Below are positions 32,419-42,533 of a stretch of DNA of 64,000 nucleotides, one piece after another (positions within the stretch are counted from its first letter, which is position 1; every line of letters starts with the position of its first letter). Source of the DNA: Pogonophryne albipinna. Its lineage: Eukaryota; Chordata; Actinopteri; Perciformes; Artedidraconidae. The stretch covers positions 8,870,530-8,934,529 of the forward strand of contig CM053264.1 in the NCBI GenBank assembly GCA_028583405.1. Direction: 5' to 3'. The notes under the pieces were generated by a model, which ran no database searches, had not been told where the DNA came from, and worked only from the letters and a program-made list of their open reading frames with translations. The translations under genes were made by a program, and so were the position numbers.

Positions 32419-34196
32419 ACCTGCATCTGCATAGAGTCTTTAATACGAGGTGGGACTTGTATATCTTTGATTTCATATCGCAGGCAGCGGATTCCCCAAT
32501 CGTCTGACGCCTGGTTGATGGAGCGCACAATGTTGGAATTCAGGGACTCCCTTTCCTGGAGAAGAAGCAGGTTCAAGGTAAATACGTGCATCATTATTTT
32601 GTTGCTACGCAGTAAGATGTGCAAATGTTTCTTACCCTGAACACTTTATCCAGCGTGAGTTTGCCCAGTTCTGAGCGCATTGTGGTTTGTGCGAGCTGAG
32701 TCACAGCGTACTCTGGATCCTCCACACCATAACTAGCCTGCAGAGAGAAAAAGGCCTCAGTGTGGATACTTTCACACATGATCCAATTTACTGGCACCAC
32801 CTGCTGGCTTAACAGAGCTATTTCATTATGACACCAGTGTTCACATTTGAAAAGACCTTTAGTCCCAAATGAATTGTCGAACACTGTGAAATGCAAGTGT
32901 GTTTTTTAACTCTCTCAGAATTGTTATCTTATTATATGCCATTATTTAAACCTAAATTACCCCTTATAGCTAAAACCCACAGGTAGCACCCACCTTTGCC
33001 AGGCTCTTTTGTTTATAGCTTATTATGACAAGCATACCTTCAAAGGATCCAAGATTCTCAGATAAAGGACCCCGTCAATTTGTAGAGTCACATTATCTGT
33101 CGAAAGAAAGAGAACACACAGTATATAGCTTATTTGAACCACTAATAAGCACAATTGTTTTTGTAATTAGGAGGAAAAACTAACCTAGAGATACAGCCGA
33201 CTGTTCAGGGATGTCAATGACAATCTCTTTCAGGCTTTGCACGTAACGAACTTTGTCAAGAACGGGAATGAGGAAGTTGAGTCCCTATGAAGAGAGGACA
33301 GGAAATGATAAGTCTTATATTTTTGTATACCTTTACATAGATAAATTGTGCCTTGTGATAATAGTCTCCTCGTGTACAGGCCGATAATTACCGGCTCTAA
33401 GACCCGGTGAAAGCGGCCCATCCTCTGCACCACCCAGGCCTCCTGCTGCGGCACAAACAGCACCACGGTGTTCATGGGTAATCGGGAAGCACATCTTTGC
33501 TGGGAAAGAGTCACCCACAGCCTGGGGAGAGACTGCTGGGAGTTCTGCAGGGATAGGAGACACGTAGTGATGTATAAATCATTTCATATGTCCCTATTTC
33601 ACAGACAAACAGTGTCTAGTTTGTGGGAAAACGGTCAGGGTATCTATCTATCTATCCATCTATACCTATTCATAATTACGTATTGCACGTAAAAGCGTGG
33701 CTCTATTTTCTCTTGAAGCATTCATGCTTCATACTGGAGCTTAACATGTATTTAGTTAATCCATTAAGACATTTCACATAGTAGTGCAGTACCACAACAA
33801 AAGAGATGCGTTTAGATCCTAGACTGTATATATAAAGGTTTAGATACACAATTTATTCATATCAAAACAATATCTGCGTAACACCTGTGCTCATTACAAG
33901 CTGGACAAAAGCATGCAGACACAGCTAATTTTACCAAATTTCCGCAGATAAACTTTTTCTGGTTTAGTTCTGGATAAAGAACTGTGTTTAATGATACAAG
34001 TGCACATATAGGAAGCTTATATGTCAGGTGGTACCAGTTGACATAACCAATACATTGTAAGAGTAGGGCTAATGTTAGCAAGCAGCTAGCTAAGCTATCT
34101 AGCCAACTCGTCTGCGCAGAGAGACTTTAAGGCTTTTATAAACAATTTGTTTACCTTAAAAACAGCGCCGCCGGTCCGACATAATGTCCCCAACAT
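31206..34196 (-). CDS. stoml2: Stomatin-like protein 2, mitochondrial, ten coding exons
   Basis: Exons in transcript order: 34155-34196, 33392-33544, 33185-33284, 33038-33096, 32636-32737, 32421-32555, 32042-32186, 31653-31732, 31435-31563, 31206-31301. All phases close; 346 residues. The N-terminus ([14 protein letters not shown]... then QQSLPRLW) is basic with few acidic residues, as for a mitochondrial presequence. The SPFH/prohibitin-type domain starts at [15 protein letters not shown] and includes [29 protein letters not shown] and [22 protein letters not shown] helical coiled-coil stretch ([39 protein letters not shown]) and a conserved C-terminal part ([20 protein letters not shown]) follow. 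The family binds cardiolipin and prohibitins at the inner mitochondrial membrane and supports respiratory assembly and membrane organisation. The tail after KLAKQ differs from mammals in length and sequence, which is normal for this region. Confidence 0.97.
32389..32415. repeat. Short (TG)n repeat beside a stoml2 donor site
   Basis: About 13 TG units end 5 bases from the splice donor of the stoml2 exon at 32421-32555. Confidence 0.9.
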
Positions 34197-35537
34197 GTTT
34201 TTAAATGAAACCGATTAAGTCCTGTATAACGTTAGATAGAAATTGTAGCCTTCAAAGTCATGTTATATCAAAAATATGCTGGTCGTCTCCATTGCTTTCA
34301 ACAGATGTTAAAAGGCAGCCTCGCCCCCTGTTGGTTCGGATGACAGCACTGCAGCCAAATAAACTAACTACTTGAATTATTATGACATAATAACAGTTTT
34401 TACTAAAGTAAAACGAATGATGGCAAACATTATGTGTTTTTATTAATATCAAGGAGAGTTTTGTCTTCTTTTAAATAGATTGTGTTATTTTGTCTTCTGG
34501 AAAGAAATAGAAAAACACTTTGCTTGTAAACGCCCTTGAAAATTCAAGATGTTTTTCAAATCAATAATAAAGGAGAACAAGATAGTAAGACAATAGTAGG
34601 TGTACTATCAATATGTGCCTCCTCAAGGACAGGCTATAAGATTACTTTTATTTTAGCTCCCATTATTTGCTAATGGTCTGATAAACCTGAATAACTAGAA
34701 TAAACTCTTAAAGCACTGCTTTCTTAGTAAACAGGTACAGGTCAAATATATAATTGTTGATATTTTATTTATATTTTGCAGAATCAAATGCAATTTAACA
34801 ACTATATTCTCATCTATTATATTTTGCAGGCATGCTTCATAAAGACACATGAGAAAGCCTCCCTTACAGGTAAGTTTATGAATAATACACCAAAGTAAAG
34901 TGCATAATAATAATAATAATAATAATAATGCATTTGTCTTTTATTTTTATGTTTTTTCGCAGGAGTGAACCGAATTGTAGCAAGACAGACAATGAAAATG
35001 ACATGCTTATATTTGTTTTTCATTTGAAAGCATATTAAAGCTGCAGAAAATACATTATGTCAGAATTTAAAACAGCTCAATCATGTTTTTAGCAACAGTT
35101 AATACAGTGATAGCCTTTTTATATAGTCTTTTAAGACAATAACTTACTGACTTTAAATCTTTAAGAAGACATTTTGACAAAATAAAACCCACTAAGGAAC
35201 TAAGATACATTTGTAATAAGTCTACTTAAATAGTAATTTAATAGTCAATACATATATTTAACGTATAATGTACCACATGTGTTTTGGCAAAGCATTCAAA
35301 TGTTTAGTTTCATCACAATATGCATTATTTGTTCTGGTTTCTTAGTGTTAATGAGAGCTGGTAAAGACACAAGCAACACATGTATACGATGCAAACCACA
35401 GAGATTAAACATAATTAAATCATGACATGTCTGTTTTATATTCTTCATTCATTTTCAAGTGTTATTATGTTTTTTCTGCAGGGTGCTTGTGACTGACGCC
35501 TTCATGGAGGACTACACAGTGAGCATGGCTAGAGAAC
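34197..35537. other. stoml2 upstream region to TAAR gene, no gene recognised
   Basis: AT-rich sequence with a short TAA/ATA trinucleotide run at about 34906-34929. The stoml2 promoter should lie just right of 34196. Nothing with coding features was found. Confidence 0.5.
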
Positions 35538-36572
35538 TCACACACACAAACGGGTTATACAAACAGCATGTCTAATCATAACTGTAACAAGACCAAACAC
35601 AGAGACTTTAAAGTCCCGGGAGTCAGGCTGCAGTATTCTGAGGGTGAAGATGAGTTTGATAGCTTTTCTAAACCAGGGGTAGAACAGAGCGTAAATGAGA
35701 GGGTTCACACAGGAGTTCACCAACATGATCCAAGACAACACAGCAAAGTACGACAGGAGGTTTGACGTGGCCTCGCCTGCTAGAGAGGGGTAGTAATACG
35801 GGCAGAAGCACATCAGAAACACAGCTATCACAATCCCCAGAGTCCTAGCTGCCTTCATCTCTGATATCTTAGCGATGGGAGCTGCAGGGACAGTCTGCAA
35901 GCGGATCACACGCACCTGAGAGATGGCAACCACAAACACCCTCATATACAGAACCACCATGACAGTAGAGGGCCCAACAAATGTGACAAACAGGTCAACA
36001 ATTCCTGCAATGTGGCTGATGACCACCACACACTCTCCGTGGCAGGATTGGAACCTGTCCGGCTGCCCTAAGTGTCCCATCAGAATGCAGCCGTTGTAGA
36101 GGACGGAGCAGGCCCAGCACAGACACACTGAGGCTTTGGCTCTGGGCAGGGTTATCTTAGAGGAGTAGAGCAGCGGCTGACAGATAGACAGGTAGCGGTC
36201 GATGGAGATGAGCACCATGTTGCCCACAGAGGCAGAGAGCAGGCAGTAGGACACGAACGGAGTCAGAGCGCACATAAGCCGGCCCAGCAGCCAGCACGTC
36301 TCCATGTAGCGCAGGCCTTCGATGGGCATCACCAGCGCCCCCACCACCAGGTCGGACACGGCCAGGGACAGCAGCAGGCTGTTGGTGGGGGTGTGCAGCT
36401 GCCGGAAGTGGGAGATGGAGATGATGACGAGCAGGTTGAGGGTCACTGTGAGCAGAGAGACGAAGGCCAGCAGGGTGTAGAGCAGAGCGGACTCAGAGTG
36501 GGGGGGAGGCAGGCGCCTGCAGGAGGAGTTGAGGTTGGGGAAGCAGAGCGGAGAAACCTCGCTGCTGTCCAT
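35538..36572 (-). CDS. Trace amine-associated-type receptor, copy 1 (344 aa, intronless)
   Basis: A single-exon class A GPCR with seven hydrophobic segments. TM1 runs from about residue 27 (ALLYTLLAFVSLLTVTLNLLV), with an N15 glycosylation site (NSS) before it. TM2 has LAVSDLVVG, TM3 ends in DRY, and TM7 has NSCVNPLIYALFYPWFRK, the TAAR signature. Reading Ballesteros positions from DRY and the TM5 proline, residue 3.32 is Ser (the amine-binding Asp is absent) and 5.42 is Asp (IVDLFVTF). The TM6 toggle Trp is Phe (CFCPYYYP). Class III teleost TAARs are known to lack Asp3.32, and some bind amines through Asp5.42. Likely an olfactory chemoreceptor; ligand unknown. The last ~20 residues differ from copy 2 and extend past where copy 2 stops. 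Confidence 0.9.
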   Translation of the reverse strand: MDSSEVSPLCFPNLNSSCRRLPPPHSESALLYTLLAFVSLLTVTLNLLVIISISHFRQLHTPTNSLLLSLAVSDLVVGALVMPIEGLRYMETCWLLGRLMCALTPFVSYCLLSASVGNMVLISIDRYLSICQPLLYSSKITLPRAKASVCLCWACSVLYNGCILMGHLGQPDRFQSCHGECVVVISHIAGIVDLFVTFVGPSTVMVVLYMRVFVVAISQVRVIRLQTVPAAPIAKISEMKAARTLGIVIAVFLMCFCPYYYPSLAGEATSNLLSYFAVLSWIMLVNSCVNPLIYALFYPWFRKAIKLIFTLRILQPDSRDFKVSVFGLVTVMIRHAVCITRLCV

Positions 36573-38452
36573 CAGGGAGGAGAGAAGAGATGCTACACCC
36601 TATCAAAGGGTCCATTTATCCTCCTCAAACCCCCCCTCCCAGCTTTTACAAACACCTGATGAATGATGCAATTTCTCCCTCCTCCTTCTTACAATTAGAT
36701 GTTTTTATTATGATTTACTTTTAAGTTATTATATGGACTCCATATTTACTTGTGTTGGGCTTTAAGTGGGTATTGAGTTGGTTAGTTTCAGCACATAACT
36801 AGTGATAATAGAAAATGTAGTCAGGCATTACACATCATTTAATAAGTTTAAACAATATATCATTTATTATACACTATGAGTGAAAAGGCACAAGCTTGGT
36901 GCTGACATATGCCTGACCTTTATTCGTATCAATTTCAGTTCATTTTCTCGCTAAGGGAGAGTACATGTTTGTTTTATTATTTTCTTATTCAGAGTTTTCC
37001 ATTTTGAATTCATATCATAAATAAATACAGAAATAAGACATAAAGGAACACAAAAGAAAGAAGAATTTATATTGTGTTACTTAATCATTTCAAATGGTTC
37101 TATCTGGAGAAGAGGTAGGGAGACGCGACAGATGGAAAGGATTTAGCATTACACGTCTCTTGGTATCTTTTTATAAATCAGAAAACACTGCGAACAGTCT
37201 TAAAAAATAAATCCCTGCCATGCTTTATGATTAAAACATCTAAAAATGAGTCTATGAATGATACATGAGTCAAGCCCTCTGCGAACAGCTTTAGTGTATA
37301 GATAGCAATACAACTAAAATAAGTGTTGTGTATGTAAGTGTTACTAAAGAGAATATTTCTGGAGCAAAGTATTAGAAAAAACATATTATTTTAGAAAAGG
37401 TCCTTTAAATACATGCATTATACAATGAGATATATTGCAAGACTTCACTAATGTGCATTGTCCCTATTCAAATTATACAATGATATATATTGCAAGACTT
37501 CACAGGTGCATATGGTAAGAGAAAAAGTGTTTTACTTACACTAGGACAATTCTTTGATACACGTTTTCTTTATATTTATTTTAAAACATCCAATTGAAGC
37601 TTTATCTCATGATAGCTTTGGGTGAATTTAGGAGAAATCTACAGACACATCCTACACTTGACCTATTCAAGCAAAACAGCCCAAACTCTCAAAATGATCT
37701 ATGTAAGAAGTAACATTTGAATTGCCCTTTTAGTGTCTCTGCGTGCCTTTAGACTGAAGCAAACGTTCTCTAACCGTTGTGACTCACAGGCCTGATTCAC
37801 ACGGATGCCGTGAAGTCTTTATACATTAAGTGTGACGCTTTCATTTTCTGTTGGGACAAAACATGCAGTTTGTTCCATATTTGTGTAAGAATAAGCCAGC
37901 AGAATACAGCATAACAAAAGGGGAATATAGACAGCATTAAAATGAACCGTGGCAGACATAAATCACCACTTTTATCAGGTTATTTTTATAGAAGCAGCTC
38001 AACACTAAACACTATAGACAAAATCAAAGAAGCCCACTGACTAGTCTACTAAATAAGAACATGGTTATTCATATGTTTAATTTTGTACAATCTTGTTAGT
38101 GCTAGTTTTTAAATTCATCTTTTTATGCTTTCTTGATGCTTATGACAATTGGGTGAAGGTATAAGTGACAAAGTGTTTCAGAGGCCATACAGCTGTAATA
38201 TGTAAAAAAACAAACAGTGTCTCATTCAAGGCCAATAGACATGTATCTAAAGAGAGAGGTCACATACGCCATGTGAAAGGCTTTTCAGTCAGTGATTAGG
38301 TTTGTATTCATGAGAAAAGCTGTTAACGTGGGACAAAAGGAGTGGCTCTGTCTGGGGCGTTGTTTAAGGTATCTGTGGTTCTGCGGCAGATATAGTTAAA
38401 CAAGTTAGCAGAACACTGAAAAACGACAATAAACAGATGATTTGAGCACTTT
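36573..38452. other. Spacer between the two TAAR genes
   Basis: AT-rich, no gene. It contains a small local duplication ('attatacaatgaNatatattgcaagacttcac'-like) at about 37417 and 37472. Confidence 0.6.
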
Positions 38453-39427
38453 CTACAATACTTTTTCATCCTGGGAGTCAGGCTGCAGTATTCTGAGGGT
38501 GAAGATGAGTTTGATAGCTTTTCTAAACCAGGGGTAGAACAGAGCGTAAATGAGAGGGTTCACACAGGAGTTAGTCAGCATGATCCAAGACAACACGGCG
38601 TAATAAGACAAGCTGGTGGACGTGGCCTCGCCTGCTAGAGAGGGGTAGTAATACGGGCAGAAGCACATCAGAAACACAGCTATCACAATGCCCAGAGTCC
38701 TAGCTGCCTTCATCTCTGATATCTTAGCGATGGGAGCTGCAGGGACAGTCTGCAAGCGGATCACACGCACCTGAGAGATGGCAACCACAAACACCCTCAT
38801 ATACAGAACCACCATGACAGTACAGGGCCCAACAAACGAGACAAACAAGTCAACAATTCCTGCAATGTGGCTGATGACAACCACACACTCTCCGTGGCAT
38901 GATTGGAACCTGTCCGGCTGCCCTAAGTGTCCCATCAGAATGCAGCCGTTGTAGAGGACGGAGCAGGCCCAGCACAGACACACTGAGGCTTTGGCTCTGG
39001 GCAGGGTGATCTTAGAGGAGTAGAGCAGCGGCTCACAGATAGACAGGTAGCGGTCGATGGAGATGAGCACCATGTTGCCCACAGAGGCAGAGAGCAGGCA
39101 GTAGGACACGTACGGAGTCAGAGCGCACATGAGCCGGCCCAGCAGCCAGCACGTCTCCATGTAGCGCAGGCCTTCGATGGGCATCACCAGCGCCCCCACC
39201 ACCAGGTCGGACACGGCCAGGGACAGCAGCAGGCTGTTGGTGGGGGTGTGCAGCTGCCGGAAGTGGGAGATGGAGATGATGACGAGCAGGTTGAGGGTCA
39301 CTGTGAGCAGAGAGACGAAGGCCAGCAGGGTGTAGAGCAGAGCGGACTCAGAGTGGGGGGGAGGCAGGCGCCTGCAGGAGGAGTTGAGGTTGGGGAAGCA
39401 GAGCGGAGAAACCTCGCTGCTGTCCAT
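38453..39427 (-). CDS. Trace amine-associated-type receptor, copy 2 (324 aa, intronless)
   Basis: Nearly identical to copy 1 through the coding part. I chose the start at MDSSEV (39425-39427) because it aligns with copy 1; an upstream in-frame ATG at 39475 would add 16 residues that copy 1 lacks. It keeps the TAAR TM7 signature NSCVNPLIYALFYPWF and DRY, has Ser at 3.32 (TPYVSYCLL), Asp at 5.42 (IVDLFVSF) and Phe in place of the TM6 toggle Trp. It ends LQPDSQDEKVL then stop, a typical short tail. The two receptors are tandem on the same strand with starts 2.86 kb apart. Function is inferred from family only. Confidence 0.9.
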   Translation of the reverse strand: MDSSEVSPLCFPNLNSSCRRLPPPHSESALLYTLLAFVSLLTVTLNLLVIISISHFRQLHTPTNSLLLSLAVSDLVVGALVMPIEGLRYMETCWLLGRLMCALTPYVSYCLLSASVGNMVLISIDRYLSICEPLLYSSKITLPRAKASVCLCWACSVLYNGCILMGHLGQPDRFQSCHGECVVVISHIAGIVDLFVSFVGPCTVMVVLYMRVFVVAISQVRVIRLQTVPAAPIAKISEMKAARTLGIVIAVFLMCFCPYYYPSLAGEATSTSLSYYAVLSWIMLTNSCVNPLIYALFYPWFRKAIKLIFTLRILQPDSQDEKVL

Positions 39428-39949
39428 CAGGGAGGAGAGAGGGAGGAAATGGTAAAACTCTACAGGACAGTTCATTTATCCTTCTTCAACGTCATCACCC
39501 TCCCATTTTGCTAAGAGATGATATAACTTCTGAACCTCAAAATATTCTTCGTTTTAATCACCCTCCCTTTTTTTATTTTCTCATCCTTAACCAAAAAATG
39601 ATAAAGACAATAGGGCAGAAGACCGCCAAGGAGATACAACCCATTCCAAAACGAAAGAGGACATACATAAAATCATAACTAGAATATCTTACACAGGTAC
39701 ATTCATTTAATACATGGTAAAATGACAAATGTGAAGTTAAATAAGTACAAAAAAACCAATATACTACACCACGAAGCTTTGAAATAAAGATACATCCCAC
39801 TTTTAAGTAAGACATATGTGATTTACAAGACAAATGTCCATGTCCAATACTGCAGTCAAATTATAAATTAACATTGAATGATTTTCTTTATGCTAAATTC
39901 TAGGTATATTTCTGATGTGTTAACATTGGTTTCGATGCATCACAGTACA

Positions 39950-40418
39950 TTTAATCAAGTACTGTACTTAAGTACAATGTTTTGGTACTTTGTAATTCTA
40001 CTGTAATACAATTCAGAGTTAAATAGAGAACTTTTACTCCACTACATTTCTTTAATACTTTGCAGATTTTGATTAATAATGTGAAATATAATCAACTCTT
40101 AAATCAGACTTTAGTTCCACCTGGAGTAAACTCACAAGCTTCCCTGCAGTATACAAAGTCCAACTAGCTGCACCTATACCAGCTTTGAGAACACTTTCAT
40201 GATCAATCATTATAAAACATATCATAAATCATTAGAAAATGAGCCAATCTGCATAATAAGTACTTCCCGTACTTTAAGTGTATTTTGATGCTAATACTTT
40301 ACTGTACTTTACTTGAATAACATTTTGATTGCTGGAATTTTACTTGTAAAAGAGTATTCCTACACTCTGGTACTTTTACTTAAATACAATATCTAAGTAC
40401 TTCTTCCACCTCTGGTTA
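39950..40418. repeat. Dispersed repeat family B, full-looking copy
   Basis: Both ends are rich in 'agtactt', 'ttacttaa' and 'ggtacttt', and the right end is 'cttcttccacctctgg', a common fish interspersed repeat end. The ends are loosely inverted relative to each other. Related fragments lie at 30308-30380 and 48110-48185. Confidence 0.65.
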
Positions 40419-42443
40419 TTCATAAAGGGTCTTGGGTGTCTTACTCATTAGAATCAGAGGAAAAACGTGTACCCTTTTTGATGAGAACTACCAAATCCTA
40501 ATTCACTTTCATATGATGAATGTTCATTTAATTATTTCCTGTATGCTTAATAGTAGGGGGATTTTTAACATCTGGGATCTGTCAATTTCTCCATTGATTT
40601 TGATTAATAATTGCAGAACCTAGGACCATTTCTCAAAACGATGTTTGTATCATCTTATAAGCCAATACGTTTGTAGCCAGCCTAACACAGCATAGTTAGA
40701 GAATAAATTGGTCGCCCTGTAATGTATGTGTAAAGACAATTTCCTCAAATGATTGTTAAAAAAGGCCGAAGACTTATTTTAAAGGGAACGTTTGGATGTT
40801 TGGACGCGGAGTTGTATATATATTGTAAATACTCATATCTACAGTAAGCTTATTCTTAGCAGCTTAATATTCAAGCAACAATACGTAAACTCTTCTATGG
40901 CATTAAGGCAGAAAGCAACAATGCATGAAAAAACTTTAAAGTACGCAAAGAGTTTCTTTGTGACTTGTTTACCTGTTTTCATCATTACCGTTTGTTTTTG
41001 AACACCTCAGATTGGACTTGTGTCTAGTGGTTTGGAGGTGTTAAGATACAGTTTATACAGATAAACATTATAAACCTTCTGCTAATGAGGCTCTTGTTTT
41101 GCTGTTAGGTGTGAAACTGTAATATGATCTCAGAGGCATTACTGTCAGTGTCTATGTGTATTTGTGTAGATGTTACATCATATTTTAGCTTTACAGTAAT
41201 GTAGTTATTATTTGATGGAAATTGGAATAAAAATATGTTCTCACATCAACATCATCTTGGCACTATTTTATTGTTACTTACTTTTTAGATACGGGTCCCC
41301 CCTTATGTCCGGTACTCATATTTTAGATAAGGGGGGACAGCCCACATTGGAAGAAACCAACAGACCCACTTCTATACAAGGTGCAGTGTTTTTTTTAGTC
41401 AAACCACCCAAATAAACAATTAAAAAGCTCGATAAAACAAACTCATAGCATCTCAGATTATATAGCTTAGAGAAATACGTGATGATCTAGAAGGCAGGAG
41501 GTTGAGAGGTGGATTCTTGTGAGGGGCAGTGATTTTTAGGCCCCAAATGAAGGGGTTCAATATACAAGAGTGGAGATTCTCATGTACATATGTTGCTGGC
41601 AGCTTTGTTGCCAACTGTCAACTGTTTTTTTTAGACATACTATACAAAACATCTGGATTCAGTGGCAAAAAGTCACAGTATACATTTATATTGCAATAAA
41701 ATCACTTGCGCAACCACACAGAGCAACTTGAAACCAGTGTGATTCCTCTGTCGTAGCAGCTTTAAAATCAGCTTTATACTTGCAAGTATGACGTCCCCTC
41801 CAAGGAGAACGTCCTGTTCTGAGTAAAACAGGCTCTCTTTATAAGAGGACATCAAAGCAGATTTACATTACAACAACATTCTGGGAGGCCAGCTGATACC
41901 CCTCAGACACAGTATGCAAAACCTCACCCCCTAAACACGTCTGTTGACCACACATACATTTAAGGTTCACTCCCAGAGAGATGACCTAATCAGAGAAACT
42001 AAGGTTAGCAATGTTAACACATTTGATTACACAATTTCCTTAACACCTCACTGAGATGGGGAAACTGGTTTCATATTAATATCTCATAATTCAGCTATTG
42101 CAGCTGTAAGAGCACAGAGTGATATGTAATCGTATAAACAGCCCTGCGAGAACAACACCCACGAAATGTCAATTGTGTCTGAAAAGGAGATCACAAATCG
42201 CACTGATGCTGTGACTGTCAGCCAGGGTCAGATGTGTGTTCCCCTCTAGGATGGATGTGAGGATTCAGGAGGCGCTTAGCTGATCACATCTTTGGGTTCC
42301 AATCATGCTTTTTCTTCAACTTAATTTCGCAGTCAGCTCTGAACACAAACCTTCCCATTTATGTCATGTCTTATATTAGTTTTACTTTGAAAATGCTCGT
42401 TTGGAAAACAACAAAAAACCCACTTCCTGTTTGGGTTGCTCTG

Positions 42444-42448
42444 ATTGG
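42444..42448 (-). promoter_or_regulatory. Inverted CCAAT box upstream of cenpl
   Basis: ATTGG on the plus strand, about 90 bp before the cenpl ATG. CCAAT boxes are common in promoters of cell-cycle genes, which would suit a kinetochore gene, but this is inference. Confidence 0.35.
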
Positions 42449-42533
42449 CTGATTCTAACCGCGCAGACTGCTGGGAAAGCGCGACATTTAAATTCGTTTC
42501 CGGTTTCTGTCTGCTGCTGTCGAAACGCCAGAC

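Larger units (their letters stand above)
39428..42533. other. TAAR copy 2 upstream region to cenpl, no gene recognised
   Basis: AT-rich sequence containing the family B repeat at 39950-40418. No credible open frame was found. The cenpl promoter occupies the right edge, with an inverted CCAAT (ATTGG) at 42444-42448 about 90 bp upstream of its start codon. Confidence 0.5.

Noticed and set aside
35477..35513. Exon-like stretch after 'ttttctgcag' ending in a GTGAGC donor
   Set aside because: No partner exon in frame nearby and no recognisable protein; it lies in the 3' flank of TAAR copy 1 on the opposite strand.
36393..36659. Plus-strand open frames antisense to the TAAR genes (also 39248-39514)
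   Set aside because: Shadow frames of the high-GC receptor coding sequence.
39428..39475. Upstream ATG extending TAAR copy 2 by 16 residues
   Set aside because: The extension has no counterpart in copy 1, whose flank diverges just there; MDSSEV is the shared start.
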